DNA of 64,000 nt from an uncultured Alphaproteobacteria bacterium. GTDB taxonomy: Bacteria > Pseudomonadota > Alphaproteobacteria > RF32 > CAG-239. The notes beneath the pieces are model-generated. The model was given only the letters and a program-made list of their open reading frames with translations. It searched no databases and was not told the origin of the DNA. Positions 33,393-41,365 of the stretch are shown piece after piece. The translations under genes were made by a program, and so were the position numbers. The stretch covers positions 53,517-117,516 of the forward strand of contig CAJUKS010000005.1 in the NCBI GenBank assembly GCA_910587405.1, read 5' to 3'. Position 1 is the first letter of the stretch, and the number at the start of each line of letters is the position of its first letter.

Positions 33393-34262
33393 TTATACCG
33401 CTTCCAACAAATAATCGGCTTCTATCCGCAAATCTTTCATATAGGCGCGCAAGTCGTCAAATTCGCCTTCGTCCGTCATATTTTTGTAACTGATTCCCGA
33501 AGTCGTCAACGCGGTTTTCAACCCCAGACTGGCAGCCCCCAAAATATCGGTTTCCAACGTATCGCCCACCATCAGGATTCTTTCGGGTGCAATATCTTCA
33601 TATCCCTCCAACGCGGCAACAAACATCTCCGGATACGGTTTGCCGAAATATTCCGTTTCACCGCCGACTTCCTCATAATAACGCGCCAGACTTCCCTGAC
33701 AGACGACCGGTTCGTCATAGCCGCCGACATAAGCGCGCAAGTCGGGATTGGCACATATCAGCGTCAGTCCTTGAGCGGCAAATTTCCGCAACTCGCGCTT
33801 GAAAGGCTCAACCGTCAAAACATTGACCGCCTTTCCTTCCCGCCGGACTTTCGGAATACCGATAAAAACAAAATCGGCGGCGGCGGGTTCGCTGACCTCA
33901 ACATAACGGCTGCCGGCAAACAAAGCGGCTTCTTTTATTCCGTAAACATAGTATTTCAGCCGCCGACGGTCAGCGGAAAAGCAACGGTATGCCAGCTCTC
34001 CCGACGAAAAAATCCGATCATAATGAACGCCTTTTTCCAAACCGCGGGCCGACTGACTCTTTTCCATGGCTTCGACCCGTTCGGTTCCGTTGGAAAGGAT
34101 AACCACCTTTTTGCCCGCCTGTTTCAACGCCGCCAAATGCGCTGCCGCGTTTTCATATAAACGGCTGCCGTCCCACAACACGCCGAAAACGTCAAAAACA
34201 AATAAATCAAAATCGTTTTTCAAAGAAAGAACATTTTTTAAAGTTGTAATATTCGCTGGCAT
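33393..34262 (-). CDS. HAD-superfamily hydrolase, subfamily IIA
   Basis: 289 residues. Motif I DVFGVLWDG (nucleophile Asp about 24), motif II VILSNGT (Ser/Thr), motif III/IV GKPYPEMF (Lys) and MVGDTLETDILGA (Mg-binding Asp pair), with a large C2-type cap between, which marks NagD-like IIA enzymes. In many alphaproteobacteria this family (TIGR01459 type) is uncharacterised. Likely a phosphatase of a small sugar or nucleotide phosphate; the substrate is unknown. Divergent from the methyltransferase gene, 45 bp apart. Confidence 0.85.
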   Translation of the reverse strand: MPANITTLKNVLSLKNDFDLFVFDVFGVLWDGSRLYENAAAHLAALKQAGKKVVILSNGTERVEAMEKSQSARGLEKGVHYDRIFSSGELAYRCFSADRRRLKYYVYGIKEAALFAGSRYVEVSEPAAADFVFIGIPKVRREGKAVNVLTVEPFKRELRKFAAQGLTLICANPDLRAYVGGYDEPVVCQGSLARYYEEVGGETEYFGKPYPEMFVAALEGYEDIAPERILMVGDTLETDILGAASLGLKTALTTSGISYKNMTDEGEFDDLRAYMKDLRIEADYLLEAV

Positions 34263-34307
34263 TTTTTATTTTTCCCGTTATCATCAGTGGGCAAGGAGAA
34301 CATGTTT

Positions 34308-35135
34308 ATGGCCGATTATACTCAAGACTACTTATTAGACAAGAAAATAAAGATTTTTCAACCGAACGACGGTTATCGGGCCTCTTCGGATGCCGTATTT
34401 TTGTCTTCCCTGCTTGACGGCGCCGCCCCCGGAGAAAGAATTCTCGACGTCGGTTCCGGTACCGGAGCGGTTTCGCTGTGCCTGGCCCACCGTTTTCCCC
34501 AAACCTCAATTGCCGGAATCGAAATTCAACCCCGGCTGGCGGAGTTGTCGGCTATGAGCGCCGCCGCCAACGGTTTTGACAAACTAAAATATATCAACGC
34601 CGATATCCGACAGCCGCTCAAAGAACTTGCCAACGGCAGTTTTCATCATGTGGTCACCAACCCGCCCTACGCCGATCGCGACATGCCGTCGCCCAACCCG
34701 AGCAAGGCCGCAGCCCACAACCTTCAACAGTTCGACCTTTCGGCGTGGATTGCCTTTTGTTTGAAAATGCTGCGGCCGCACGGTTATTTTTATATTGTCA
34801 ACCGTGCCGAAGCGCTGGATCAAATCTTGGCTACTTTATATAAGAAAGCGGGCGCCGTCGTCATTGTGCCGCTATTTTCCAAAACCGGGCAAACGGCAAA
34901 ACGCGTTTTGATTTCCGCCCGCAAAGATTCCAAAGCGCCGACCCGCATTCTCCCCGGCTTAACCGTTCACGACTCTTCCGGCGCTTATACCGAACGCGCC
35001 CGCCGTATTCTGCGTGACGGGCAGTCTTTGTTCTCTACGGAACCAGCTCTGCAAAATAGACAATCCGGTTTTCGCCGGAATCAATCGCTTTCTGCAGCGC
35101 CGCAATCGCCTGACCGACCAACGTCGCCTGACTGA
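34308..35135 (+). CDS. TrmN6-like tRNA/RNA adenine N6-methyltransferase
   Basis: 275 residues from the ATG at 34308, which stands 9 bases after AAGGAG; an ATG at 34302 and a GTG at 34287 are less well placed. SAM-binding Rossmann core: LDVGSGTGAVSLCLA (motif I, near 45) and VVTNPPYADRD (NPPY catalytic motif, near 117), which mark N6-adenine methylases of the YfiC/TrmN6 type acting on A37 of tRNA-Val. The last ~33 codons run past the usual C-terminus and overlap the convergent GGDEF gene by 101 bp. Confidence 0.82.
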   Translation: MADYTQDYLLDKKIKIFQPNDGYRASSDAVFLSSLLDGAAPGERILDVGSGTGAVSLCLAHRFPQTSIAGIEIQPRLAELSAMSAAANGFDKLKYINADIRQPLKELANGSFHHVVTNPPYADRDMPSPNPSKAAAHNLQQFDLSAWIAFCLKMLRPHGYFYIVNRAEALDQILATLYKKAGAVVIVPLFSKTGQTAKRVLISARKDSKAPTRILPGLTVHDSSGAYTERARRILRDGQSLFSTEPALQNRQSGFRRNQSLSAAPQSPDRPTSPD

Positions 35136-35655
35136 CCGCATCACCGTCAAAAACGCTGACACCTATATTATACGCCAGCCGATATCCGTGAGATCCGACA
35201 ATAAGCGGCTGCGACAACAGCGCGGCAATTTTTTCGGTTTCAATTCCGATTTCCGCACTTCCGCCGATATTCGGCACCATAATCCAAAAATGATAATTAA
35301 TCCCGCGCGCCACCGTATAATTTTTCGGCAACGCCTGCTGCAACATATCTGCCACCCGGCGCAAAATCTGTTTTTGAACCGCCTCATCACCGGTTTGCGG
35401 CAAATCGCGAACAAAAACGCCGATTACCGCAATCTGAAATCGGCGCATTCGGATGTCTTTCAGCAGTTCTCCGGTCAACGCCGTCTGCAAACGGTCTTCA
35501 AACAAATGAAAACTGGGCAGCCCGGTCAGACGGTCAAACATACACCCTGCACTTCCGAAAGCGGTTTCCCGGTCAGACGACGGCCGTTCGCCGTCCGAAG
35601 TTTCCGGCATTTTTTCATTGCGGGAAAAAACGTCCGATATCGTTGTGTCCGCCAT
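35035..35655 (-). CDS. degenerate GGDEF-domain protein
   Basis: 206 residues, soluble. After a ~38-residue polar N-terminus the GGDEF fold begins with DRLTGLPSFHLFEDRL, as in diguanylate cyclases, and ends with LAYNIGVSVFDGD. Where RxGGDEF should be, the sequence reads ARGINYHFWIM, so both catalytic acids and the glycine pair are gone, and no RxxD inhibitory site is seen. It cannot be a cyclase; a c-di-GMP or GTP sensor, or a structural role, is possible. GGAGG sits 7 bases before the ATG. Its 3' end overlaps the convergent methylase gene. Confidence 0.78.
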   Translation of the reverse strand: MADTTISDVFSRNEKMPETSDGERPSSDRETAFGSAGCMFDRLTGLPSFHLFEDRLQTALTGELLKDIRMRRFQIAVIGVFVRDLPQTGDEAVQKQILRRVADMLQQALPKNYTVARGINYHFWIMVPNIGGSAEIGIETEKIAALLSQPLIVGSHGYRLAYNIGVSVFDGDAVSQATLVGQAIAALQKAIDSGENRIVYFAELVP

Positions 35656-35682
35656 GACACATCCTCCGTATTAAACTGTTTG

Positions 35683-36558
35683 TTATTGCATGACTTCCAC
35701 CGCTTTACGGATTTTACGGATCGAATTGAGCTCAATCTGCCGTACCCGTTCTTTCGAAATGGCATAAGATTTGCTCAAATCGTCCAGAGTAATCGATTTT
35801 TCATATAAACGACGTTTAAACAAAATGTCTTTTTCACGCGGATTAAGACAGCTCAACGCCTGATTAAACAACTTTTTGCGATAATTCATCGTTTCGGTCC
35901 GGCTCAGCCATTCTTCCTGATTCGGCTTGGTATCGGCAATAAAGTCCAACAATTCGGATCCGTTGTCCGAGGAAGAATCAACCAACACGTTCAACGACCC
36001 GTCATGAGACTTCAGCCGCGTGTTCATATCCGTAACTTCCTGCATGCTGACGTCCAGCGAACTGGCAATGTTTTGAATCACGTCCTGCGACATTTCACGA
36101 TCATCGGTAAGATTGAGACGGTTTTTCACCTTGCGCAGATTAAAGAACAATTTTTTCTGGGCGGCCGTGGTTCCGATCTTAACCAGCGACCACGAATTCA
36201 ATACATATTTCTGCACGGCGGCCCTAATCCACCATAACGCATAAGTTGAAAAACGAAACCCCTTGTCGGGATCAAATTTGTCAATCGCATACAACAAACC
36301 GATGTTTCCTTCGGAAATCATTTCTGCAACCGGAAGTCCGTATCCGCGAAACTTGGAAACAACCTTAACCACCAGCCGCAAGTGAGACGTAATCAGACGG
36401 TAGGATATTTTGGCATCGCGGGTACGAATATATTCTTTAGCCAGATTATACTCCTCTTCCTGCGACAAAATAGGGAATTGTTTAATGTTTTGCAAATACC
36501 TAGATAAATTAACCTCCGGGGAAAAGTCCAACCCGTCTAACGAAATCTGATTATCCAT
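35683..36558 (-). CDS. rpoH: RNA polymerase sigma-32 (heat-shock) factor
   Basis: 291 residues from the ATG at 36558 with an ideal GGAGG 6 bases upstream; the frame is open to 36717 but the added residues are not sigma-like. Region 2 is clear (LRLVVKVVSKFRGYGLPVAEMISEGNIGLL, shown here as LRLVVKVV and EGNIGLL; core binding and -10 melting RFSTYALWWIRAAVQ). QKKLFFNLRKVK is the RpoH box, the site of chaperone-linked control and the best mark of this sigma. Region 4 has KERVRQIELNSIRKIR. It starts 28 bp after the GGDEF gene in the same direction. Confidence 0.93.
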   Translation of the reverse strand: MDNQISLDGLDFSPEVNLSRYLQNIKQFPILSQEEEYNLAKEYIRTRDAKISYRLITSHLRLVVKVVSKFRGYGLPVAEMISEGNIGLLYAIDKFDPDKGFRFSTYALWWIRAAVQKYVLNSWSLVKIGTTAAQKKLFFNLRKVKNRLNLTDDREMSQDVIQNIASSLDVSMQEVTDMNTRLKSHDGSLNVLVDSSSDNGSELLDFIADTKPNQEEWLSRTETMNYRKKLFNQALSCLNPREKDILFKRRLYEKSITLDDLSKSYAISKERVRQIELNSIRKIRKAVEVMQ

Positions 36559-36742
36559 AAAAAACCTCCTGCATATTGGATTATCATTTGGAGATGATCT
36601 AAAAAAATTCAACCTCTGCGTTAGTTGTGTTGTAAACTGAATTTCCTTTTTGGAGAAGTACTTAAAATTAGTTAACCGATAACTAAAAGTTTGTACACTT
36701 CTCATTATTGCGCTCAAAAGTTGTAGAAGGCAAATAACATTG

Positions 36743-37723
36743 TCAGATCAGAGAGCAGACTTCCAAAAGCTGCCGCATATCGGACGGAAAATCGACCGCA
36801 AACTGCATAAATTCTCCGGAGCGCGGATGAACAAAACCCAGCGACGCCGCATGTAAAGCCTGCCGCGGAAACGCATTGACATAATTTTTAACCGCCGGCG
36901 ACAGCCCCCGGATCTGCGTTTTCCCCGGTTTGACATATACCTGATCCCCCACCAGATGACAGCCGGTCGATGCCATATGCACCCGAATCTGGTGAGTGCG
37001 GCCGGTTTCCAAATTGCATTTTATCAGACTGACGGCATCACCGAGACTTTTCAGACATTGATAATGGGTTACGGCCGTCTTGCCGCCGCTTTCCACCACC
37101 GCCATTTTTTTACGGTCAAACCGGCTGCGGGCAATATTGCCGCGCACAATTCCGGCAGCCGGCCGCGGCATCCCGTACACCACCGCATAATAAGTCCGCT
37201 CAATGCTGTGATCAAAAAACTGAGCCGACAACCCCTGATGGGCAAAATCGTTTTTGGCAACCACCAGCAAACCGCTGGTATCCTTATCAATCCGATGTAC
37301 AATTCCCGGCCGTCTGACGCCGCCGATCCCCGACAGGTTGTCGCGGCAATGGTACAACAGGGCATTCACCAGCGTCCCGTGATATGCGCCCGGCGCCGGA
37401 TGCACGGTCATCCCGGCCGGTTTGTTGACAACGATCAAATCGTCATCTTCATAAACGATTTCCAGTTCAATATTTTCCGCTTCGGGTTCAGCTTCGTTGG
37501 GCGGCGGTACCATAATCGCAAAACTGTCGCCGCTGTGCACTTTAAAATCATTGTCGGTAATAATATTGTCGTCCGAACTCACATAACCGGCAGCAATCAG
37601 TTTCTGCAACCGCGAACGCGACATTCCGGGCACGGTCTCGCGCAAAAAACGGTCCAGCCGCATCCCTGCCTGGGCAGCTGAGACCGGTGCCGAAAAAAAT
37701 ATGTTGCCGTCATCTACATTCAT
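36743..37723 (-). CDS. rluD: 23S rRNA pseudouridine synthase, RluD type
   Basis: 326 residues from the ATG at 37723. Makes pseudouridines in helix 69 of 23S rRNA. The S4 domain (about 18-75: MRLDRFLRETVPGMSRSRLQKLI, cited as LDRFLRE and SRSRLQKLI) is followed by the catalytic domain with RPGIVHRIDKDTSGLLVV, whose Asp is the catalytic residue, and GRTHQIRVHM. The frame is open to 38083 but that part overlaps the divergent gene. In alphaproteobacteria rluD and rpoH are often neighbours, which agrees with the order here. Confidence 0.93.
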   Translation of the reverse strand: MNVDDGNIFFSAPVSAAQAGMRLDRFLRETVPGMSRSRLQKLIAAGYVSSDDNIITDNDFKVHSGDSFAIMVPPPNEAEPEAENIELEIVYEDDDLIVVNKPAGMTVHPAPGAYHGTLVNALLYHCRDNLSGIGGVRRPGIVHRIDKDTSGLLVVAKNDFAHQGLSAQFFDHSIERTYYAVVYGMPRPAAGIVRGNIARSRFDRKKMAVVESGGKTAVTHYQCLKSLGDAVSLIKCNLETGRTHQIRVHMASTGCHLVGDQVYVKPGKTQIRGLSPAVKNYVNAFPRQALHAASLGFVHPRSGEFMQFAVDFPSDMRQLLEVCSLI

Positions 37724-37802
37724 ATTTGCGAAAATAAAATTTTTGTTATATAATCTGATAAATGTATACATGGTATTTGCCAAATTGCAAGGATTTAAGT
37801 TG

Positions 37803-38090
37803 ATGCTGAAACTCAGACTGATTAAGGCCGCCGTCTTGTTGATGACCTTTTTGCTGCTTTTCGGCACCGTTCTTCTGATCGCCCGCTTTGCCGGACGCAT
37901 CGGCGGGCGCGGCGAAACTTCCGCCGCAATGCCGGTTTCGCTGCAAGAACCCGACGGTTCGCAAATTGCGCAAATATCTTCCGGTCCCGACCGCCTGTAC
38001 ATTTTGGTTCGCGGCGGCAACCGGCCGGACCGCATTATTATATTCGATCCCCGGACACAGCGGAAAATTTCTAATATCAACATTAATTGA
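37803..38090 (+). CDS. small membrane protein, DUF6476-like
   Basis: 95 residues from the ATG at 37803 (AAGGA 9-10 bases before). One hydrophobic helix at about 9-32 is followed by a short beta-rich domain (SLQEPDGSQIAQISSGPDRL, LYILVRGG, RIIIFDPRTQRKI). Small proteins of this form next to rluD are common in alphaproteobacteria and I think they belong to DUF6476, but this is from memory of gene order and pattern. Function unknown. Divergent from rluD and 7 bp before the next gene. Confidence 0.65.
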   Translation: MLKLRLIKAAVLLMTFLLLFGTVLLIARFAGRIGGRGETSAAMPVSLQEPDGSQIAQISSGPDRLYILVRGGNRPDRIIIFDPRTQRKISNININ

Positions 38091-38097
38091 GGTTACA

Positions 38098-39012
38098 ATG
38101 AGCGAAGATTCCGAAGACATCATCAAAAGACTGACCGACGACGTTCCCGAAGGCAAGGCCACTTTTCCTTCCGATCAGGACGACGAGTTCAACCTGCTTC
38201 TCGACAATTTTATTCAATCGGAATTGAAAAATATTGAAGAAGAAAAAAACAATACCCGGATCATGCTTGAAGAACCGGAACCGCAGCCGATTAAAAAAGA
38301 CGCCAGCGACGACGAGGTTGCCGACGCTTTGGAACTGGCCGAACAAAAGCTCTACACGGCTTACCGCAATTATGTCGACGCCATTCAGGCCATAGCTTCT
38401 TCTCACGGCCTGGAAGCGCCGGTTTTCCACATCAAGGCACAAGTGCTTTACCCGCGCTACACGCCCAGTCTCGGCAATCTGATCAGCATTGACGTGTTAC
38501 AGGGCTGGGACACCATGTTCGAGGCTTTCCCCGACGACATCATCAAAATCAAGCCCAACGCCTCCGACGAAGAACTGCTTGATTTTGCCGAACAGCACAG
38601 CGACGAAAATCTGCAAATGGCGGTCGTTTCCTATGTTGAAATTCTGTTTGAAATCGAAGGCTGCGAAATTGCGTACGAAAAACGCCTGCTCGAATACGAA
38701 CATCGCAAAATCGAAGAAGAAATCATCGAAGAACACCGCAAACGCGGCGAACGCGCCCGCAAATACATTCAGGCCATCGAAAAGAAAATGTTTCCCATTA
38801 ACGCCGAACGCCTGGTTCACGGCTATTTCAAAACGGCGCTCAAAGATCCCGACGGCTCTTTTCAGGCCCTGACCACCAACCCGGCTATCTTTTCGCCGAT
38901 TGAAATTGACAAAATCAAATCGCGCTTTTTCGGCCTGATCAAACCGACGCCGCGCGACGGACTGATATACAACCGCAAAATCGGGGACTTTTTAAAGAAA
39001 CTGAAGGTTTAA
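38098..39012 (+). CDS. acidic helical protein of unknown function, 304 residues
   Basis: No family recognised. No signal peptide or membrane segment. The first ~80 residues are very acidic (EDSEDIIKRLTDD, SELKNIEEEKNN); the rest is helical with a coiled-coil-like stretch near 195-235 (YEHRKIEEEIIEEHRKRGER) and a C-terminal block ending KIGDFLKKLKV. GAGG precedes the ATG by 6 bases. It starts 7 bp after the small membrane protein and ends 99 bp before the coupling-ATPase operon, from which a candidate promoter separates it. It may be a cytosolic partner of that locus. Confidence 0.7.
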   Translation: MSEDSEDIIKRLTDDVPEGKATFPSDQDDEFNLLLDNFIQSELKNIEEEKNNTRIMLEEPEPQPIKKDASDDEVADALELAEQKLYTAYRNYVDAIQAIASSHGLEAPVFHIKAQVLYPRYTPSLGNLISIDVLQGWDTMFEAFPDDIIKIKPNASDEELLDFAEQHSDENLQMAVVSYVEILFEIEGCEIAYEKRLLEYEHRKIEEEIIEEHRKRGERARKYIQAIEKKMFPINAERLVHGYFKTALKDPDGSFQALTTNPAIFSPIEIDKIKSRFFGLIKPTPRDGLIYNRKIGDFLKKLKV

Positions 39013-39020
39013 TCCGGCAA

Positions 39021-39067
39021 TTTGTCTACAGAAAAATATAGACAAAACAAAAAAACGATGTTACTAT
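39021..39067 (+). promoter_or_regulatory. candidate promoter with overlapping inverted repeat (operator-like)
   Basis: -35 TAGACA (39039-39044), 17-bp spacer, -10 TACTAT (39062-39067), about 45 bases before the ATG at 39112. The inverted repeat TTTGTCTA (39021-39028) / TAGACAAA (39039-39046) has its right arm on the -35 box, as expected of a repressor site. No regulator gene is adjacent. Confidence 0.5.
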
Positions 39068-39111
39068 AAATACAGAATTAGATTTAACAAAGTCTAAAAG
39101 AGGATAAAGAG

Positions 39112-40770
39112 ATGGCACCAGAACAAACAACACCCCCTCCGGTCGAAAAAGACCAGTCTCAGCAGCAGGCCGCCGCCGTCAAAACGGGCGAAGGCAGCTC
39201 CAAACCTGCCGTAACGGTCAATCAGGGGGCCGAAAAAAGAATTGCAGAAATCAACGAAATGTTGAACAACAAGGTTCTGAGCGTTGACGAACGTACCAAA
39301 TTGGAAGCCGAACGCGACCAGCTTAAAGGCAGCGATGCACAAGGTGCCACCAACCAGAGAAACGACGACGACGTCAAAGGCGACGACGACAAAAAGAACA
39401 GCTTCAAAGAAGACGACATCATTAAGTACATGTACAACGAATGGATGATCGCCCTTTTCTGCTGGGCCGGCGGCAAAATCGAAAAAGCCGCGGGCACCGC
39501 TTATGCCCGCTTGGAACGCCGCATCATCGAAGCCGGCATCAGACATCGCGCTTTCGTCAAAAAAGCCAAAGGAACCAACACTTATAAGACTTATGAGAGT
39601 GTTTCCGAAATGCGCAAAAAAACCAGCGATGAAATTAAAAAACGCGATCACGGAAGACTCAAAACCGTACAAGACATTGCCACCGCCATCGGCGAAGGCC
39701 GGATGACCGGTGATTCCGCTTCCGACGTTTTGGCTTTGGCCAAATATATGGGTGTTGACGCCGCAAATGTCAAAGAAGACTCCCGCACCAAAGAAATCAT
39801 CGAGATGTCGCTCAGACACAAGGCAATCAAAGACTCTCTGTACCAAACCCTCGGCATTTCGACCGAAGAGGTCACCCAAAATCCAAACTTGGTTCAGCAA
39901 CGTATGAAAGCCCTGCAAAAAGACAAAGGGCAAAAAGAGCTTTTTGACAATGCAAAAAGAATCTATACCGACATGGTCGCTTCGCAGAAAAAGCTTTGCG
40001 AAACCGGCGGTCGTTTTGCTTTGCAGGAAAGCCGCCGCATCACTTTCGAATCGACGCTCGATCAGTCTGCCGTCCTGATGGCAGAAGCCCAAATGCTCGA
40101 CGCGGCCGCCAAAGACGGAAAGGCTTTTGCAGGCAAAGATCTGACCGAAGTCTTCAAAGCGCAAACCGAAACCGCCCGCGCCTCACTCACTCAGGTAACC
40201 GAAGCGGAAAAGAAAAGTTATATTGCCGGAACCAACCTTCAACAGATTAATACGGCCGCACCGACCGGGACGATGCCGATTAAAACCAACGTCATGGGTT
40301 CTATCGAAGATTATCGCCGCCGAGCACAACGGGCTTCGGAAGCGTCACTGGGCAACATGCTGCATTTACGATTTGCCGAAATAGGTGCAAAACCTCGCGA
40401 AAACGTTGCGCTTGCCAACCTTCATACCAGCCTTACCAAAAAGAAGGGGCAGCTGCGGGAAGAAGAGATCAATCAAGATTATCAACGCGGACAGCAACTG
40501 GAAGAAGCATATGCTCCGCGGCCCGGCCCGCGCAATATGAACGAAGAAGCCTCCGCCCAGGCTGCCGACGAGCAGGAACTGCAGGCACGCAGCAACAACG
40601 TTGACCATCAGCTGGAAGCAAACGCCGCCCGTTGGAACCAACATATTGCCAGCCCGATTGCCGGACGTATCGCGATGCTTAAACGTGCCAAAGAAAAAGA
40701 ACTGATCGCCGAGGGGGCAAGAACCAACTTCCAAGGCTGGAGAATTGCTTCCCAAGTCAAAGAGATGTAA
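39112..40770 (+). CDS. helical protein with acidic disordered N-terminus, coupling-ATPase locus
   Basis: 552 residues, no signal peptide, no family recognised. Residues 1-40 are Gln/Pro/Ala-rich; 40-100 form a charged helix then an Asp/Lys-rich patch (NDDDVKGDDDKKN). Around 107-125 there is one short moderately hydrophobic patch (MYNEWMIALFCWAGGKI), possibly a membrane-touching helix. The rest is polar alpha-helix, with many Gln, Lys and Ala and long amphipathic stretches, like a scaffold or secreted effector. Repeats are not evident. GAGGATAAAGAG precedes the ATG. Followed after 2 bp by the first small membrane protein, so it is part of the same operon. Confidence 0.72.
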   Translation: MAPEQTTPPPVEKDQSQQQAAAVKTGEGSSKPAVTVNQGAEKRIAEINEMLNNKVLSVDERTKLEAERDQLKGSDAQGATNQRNDDDVKGDDDKKNSFKEDDIIKYMYNEWMIALFCWAGGKIEKAAGTAYARLERRIIEAGIRHRAFVKKAKGTNTYKTYESVSEMRKKTSDEIKKRDHGRLKTVQDIATAIGEGRMTGDSASDVLALAKYMGVDAANVKEDSRTKEIIEMSLRHKAIKDSLYQTLGISTEEVTQNPNLVQQRMKALQKDKGQKELFDNAKRIYTDMVASQKKLCETGGRFALQESRRITFESTLDQSAVLMAEAQMLDAAAKDGKAFAGKDLTEVFKAQTETARASLTQVTEAEKKSYIAGTNLQQINTAAPTGTMPIKTNVMGSIEDYRRRAQRASEASLGNMLHLRFAEIGAKPRENVALANLHTSLTKKKGQLREEEINQDYQRGQQLEEAYAPRPGPRNMNEEASAQAADEQELQARSNNVDHQLEANAARWNQHIASPIAGRIAMLKRAKEKELIAEGARTNFQGWRIASQVKEM

Positions 40771-40772
40771 AC

Positions 40773-41297
40773 ATGAAAAAGTTGGCACAATACCTGCGGC
40801 TGGCTCTGATTATGGCCGGATGGACGGCTTTGTACGTCTGGATCATCAGCCTTATTATGAATTATTTTTGGCATTTTGACATTTTTCAGAAACGTTACTG
40901 GGAAATCATCGGCGATTTTTGGCGTGAAGGCGGTGTCATCGACCAACCGTCCGAATACATGTTCTTATTCACTTTGCTGATGATCATTCCGGTTTGGGTC
41001 TGGGGATTTAAAAAAGCCAAAAAATTATCTTACGTCAAAATTATTTTCTTTCCCGTTTTTTGGTACCACGACTATATCGGCCGCAAGTATGCCGGTCAGC
41101 CGACACATATCGTACTGAAAAACATGGGCGGCGGCAAAGTCAAAAAACAGACGCCGCAGCAAATGATGGAGGAAATGATTTCCAGCCGGATGCCTCAGGC
41201 AAAAGAAAAGAAAGATTTGAATTCCAGCAAAATACGCAGCAATTTTGAACAAAAAAACCGTAATTTTCACGAAAAGATAAATTCCGGGGATTCCTAA
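40773..41297 (+). CDS. two-TM protein, shorter paralog in the coupling-ATPase locus
   Basis: 174 residues. Two hydrophobic helices (about 10-30 and 66-85) enclose a loop with the pattern WHFDIFQKRYWEII...VIDQPSEY. The same pattern, spacing and following IP-x-W-x-x-G and FPVFW motifs occur in the N-terminus of the next gene, so the two are paralogs. The last ~60 residues are charged and probably cytosolic. No known family. It begins 2 bp after the preceding stop. Confidence 0.72.
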   Translation: MKKLAQYLRLALIMAGWTALYVWIISLIMNYFWHFDIFQKRYWEIIGDFWREGGVIDQPSEYMFLFTLLMIIPVWVWGFKKAKKLSYVKIIFFPVFWYHDYIGRKYAGQPTHIVLKNMGGGKVKKQTPQQMMEEMISSRMPQAKEKKDLNSSKIRSNFEQKNRNFHEKINSGDS

Positions 41298-41365
41298 TCG
41301 CAGGATGTAAAACACTTATTAACCATCTTGCGGTTACAATGGGTAAAAATTTTATGGAGACTTAG

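Noticed and set aside
39094..40164. 356-codon minus-strand Phe-rich frame
   Set aside because: Antisense to the 552-residue protein, which has the promoter, ribosome site and operon context.
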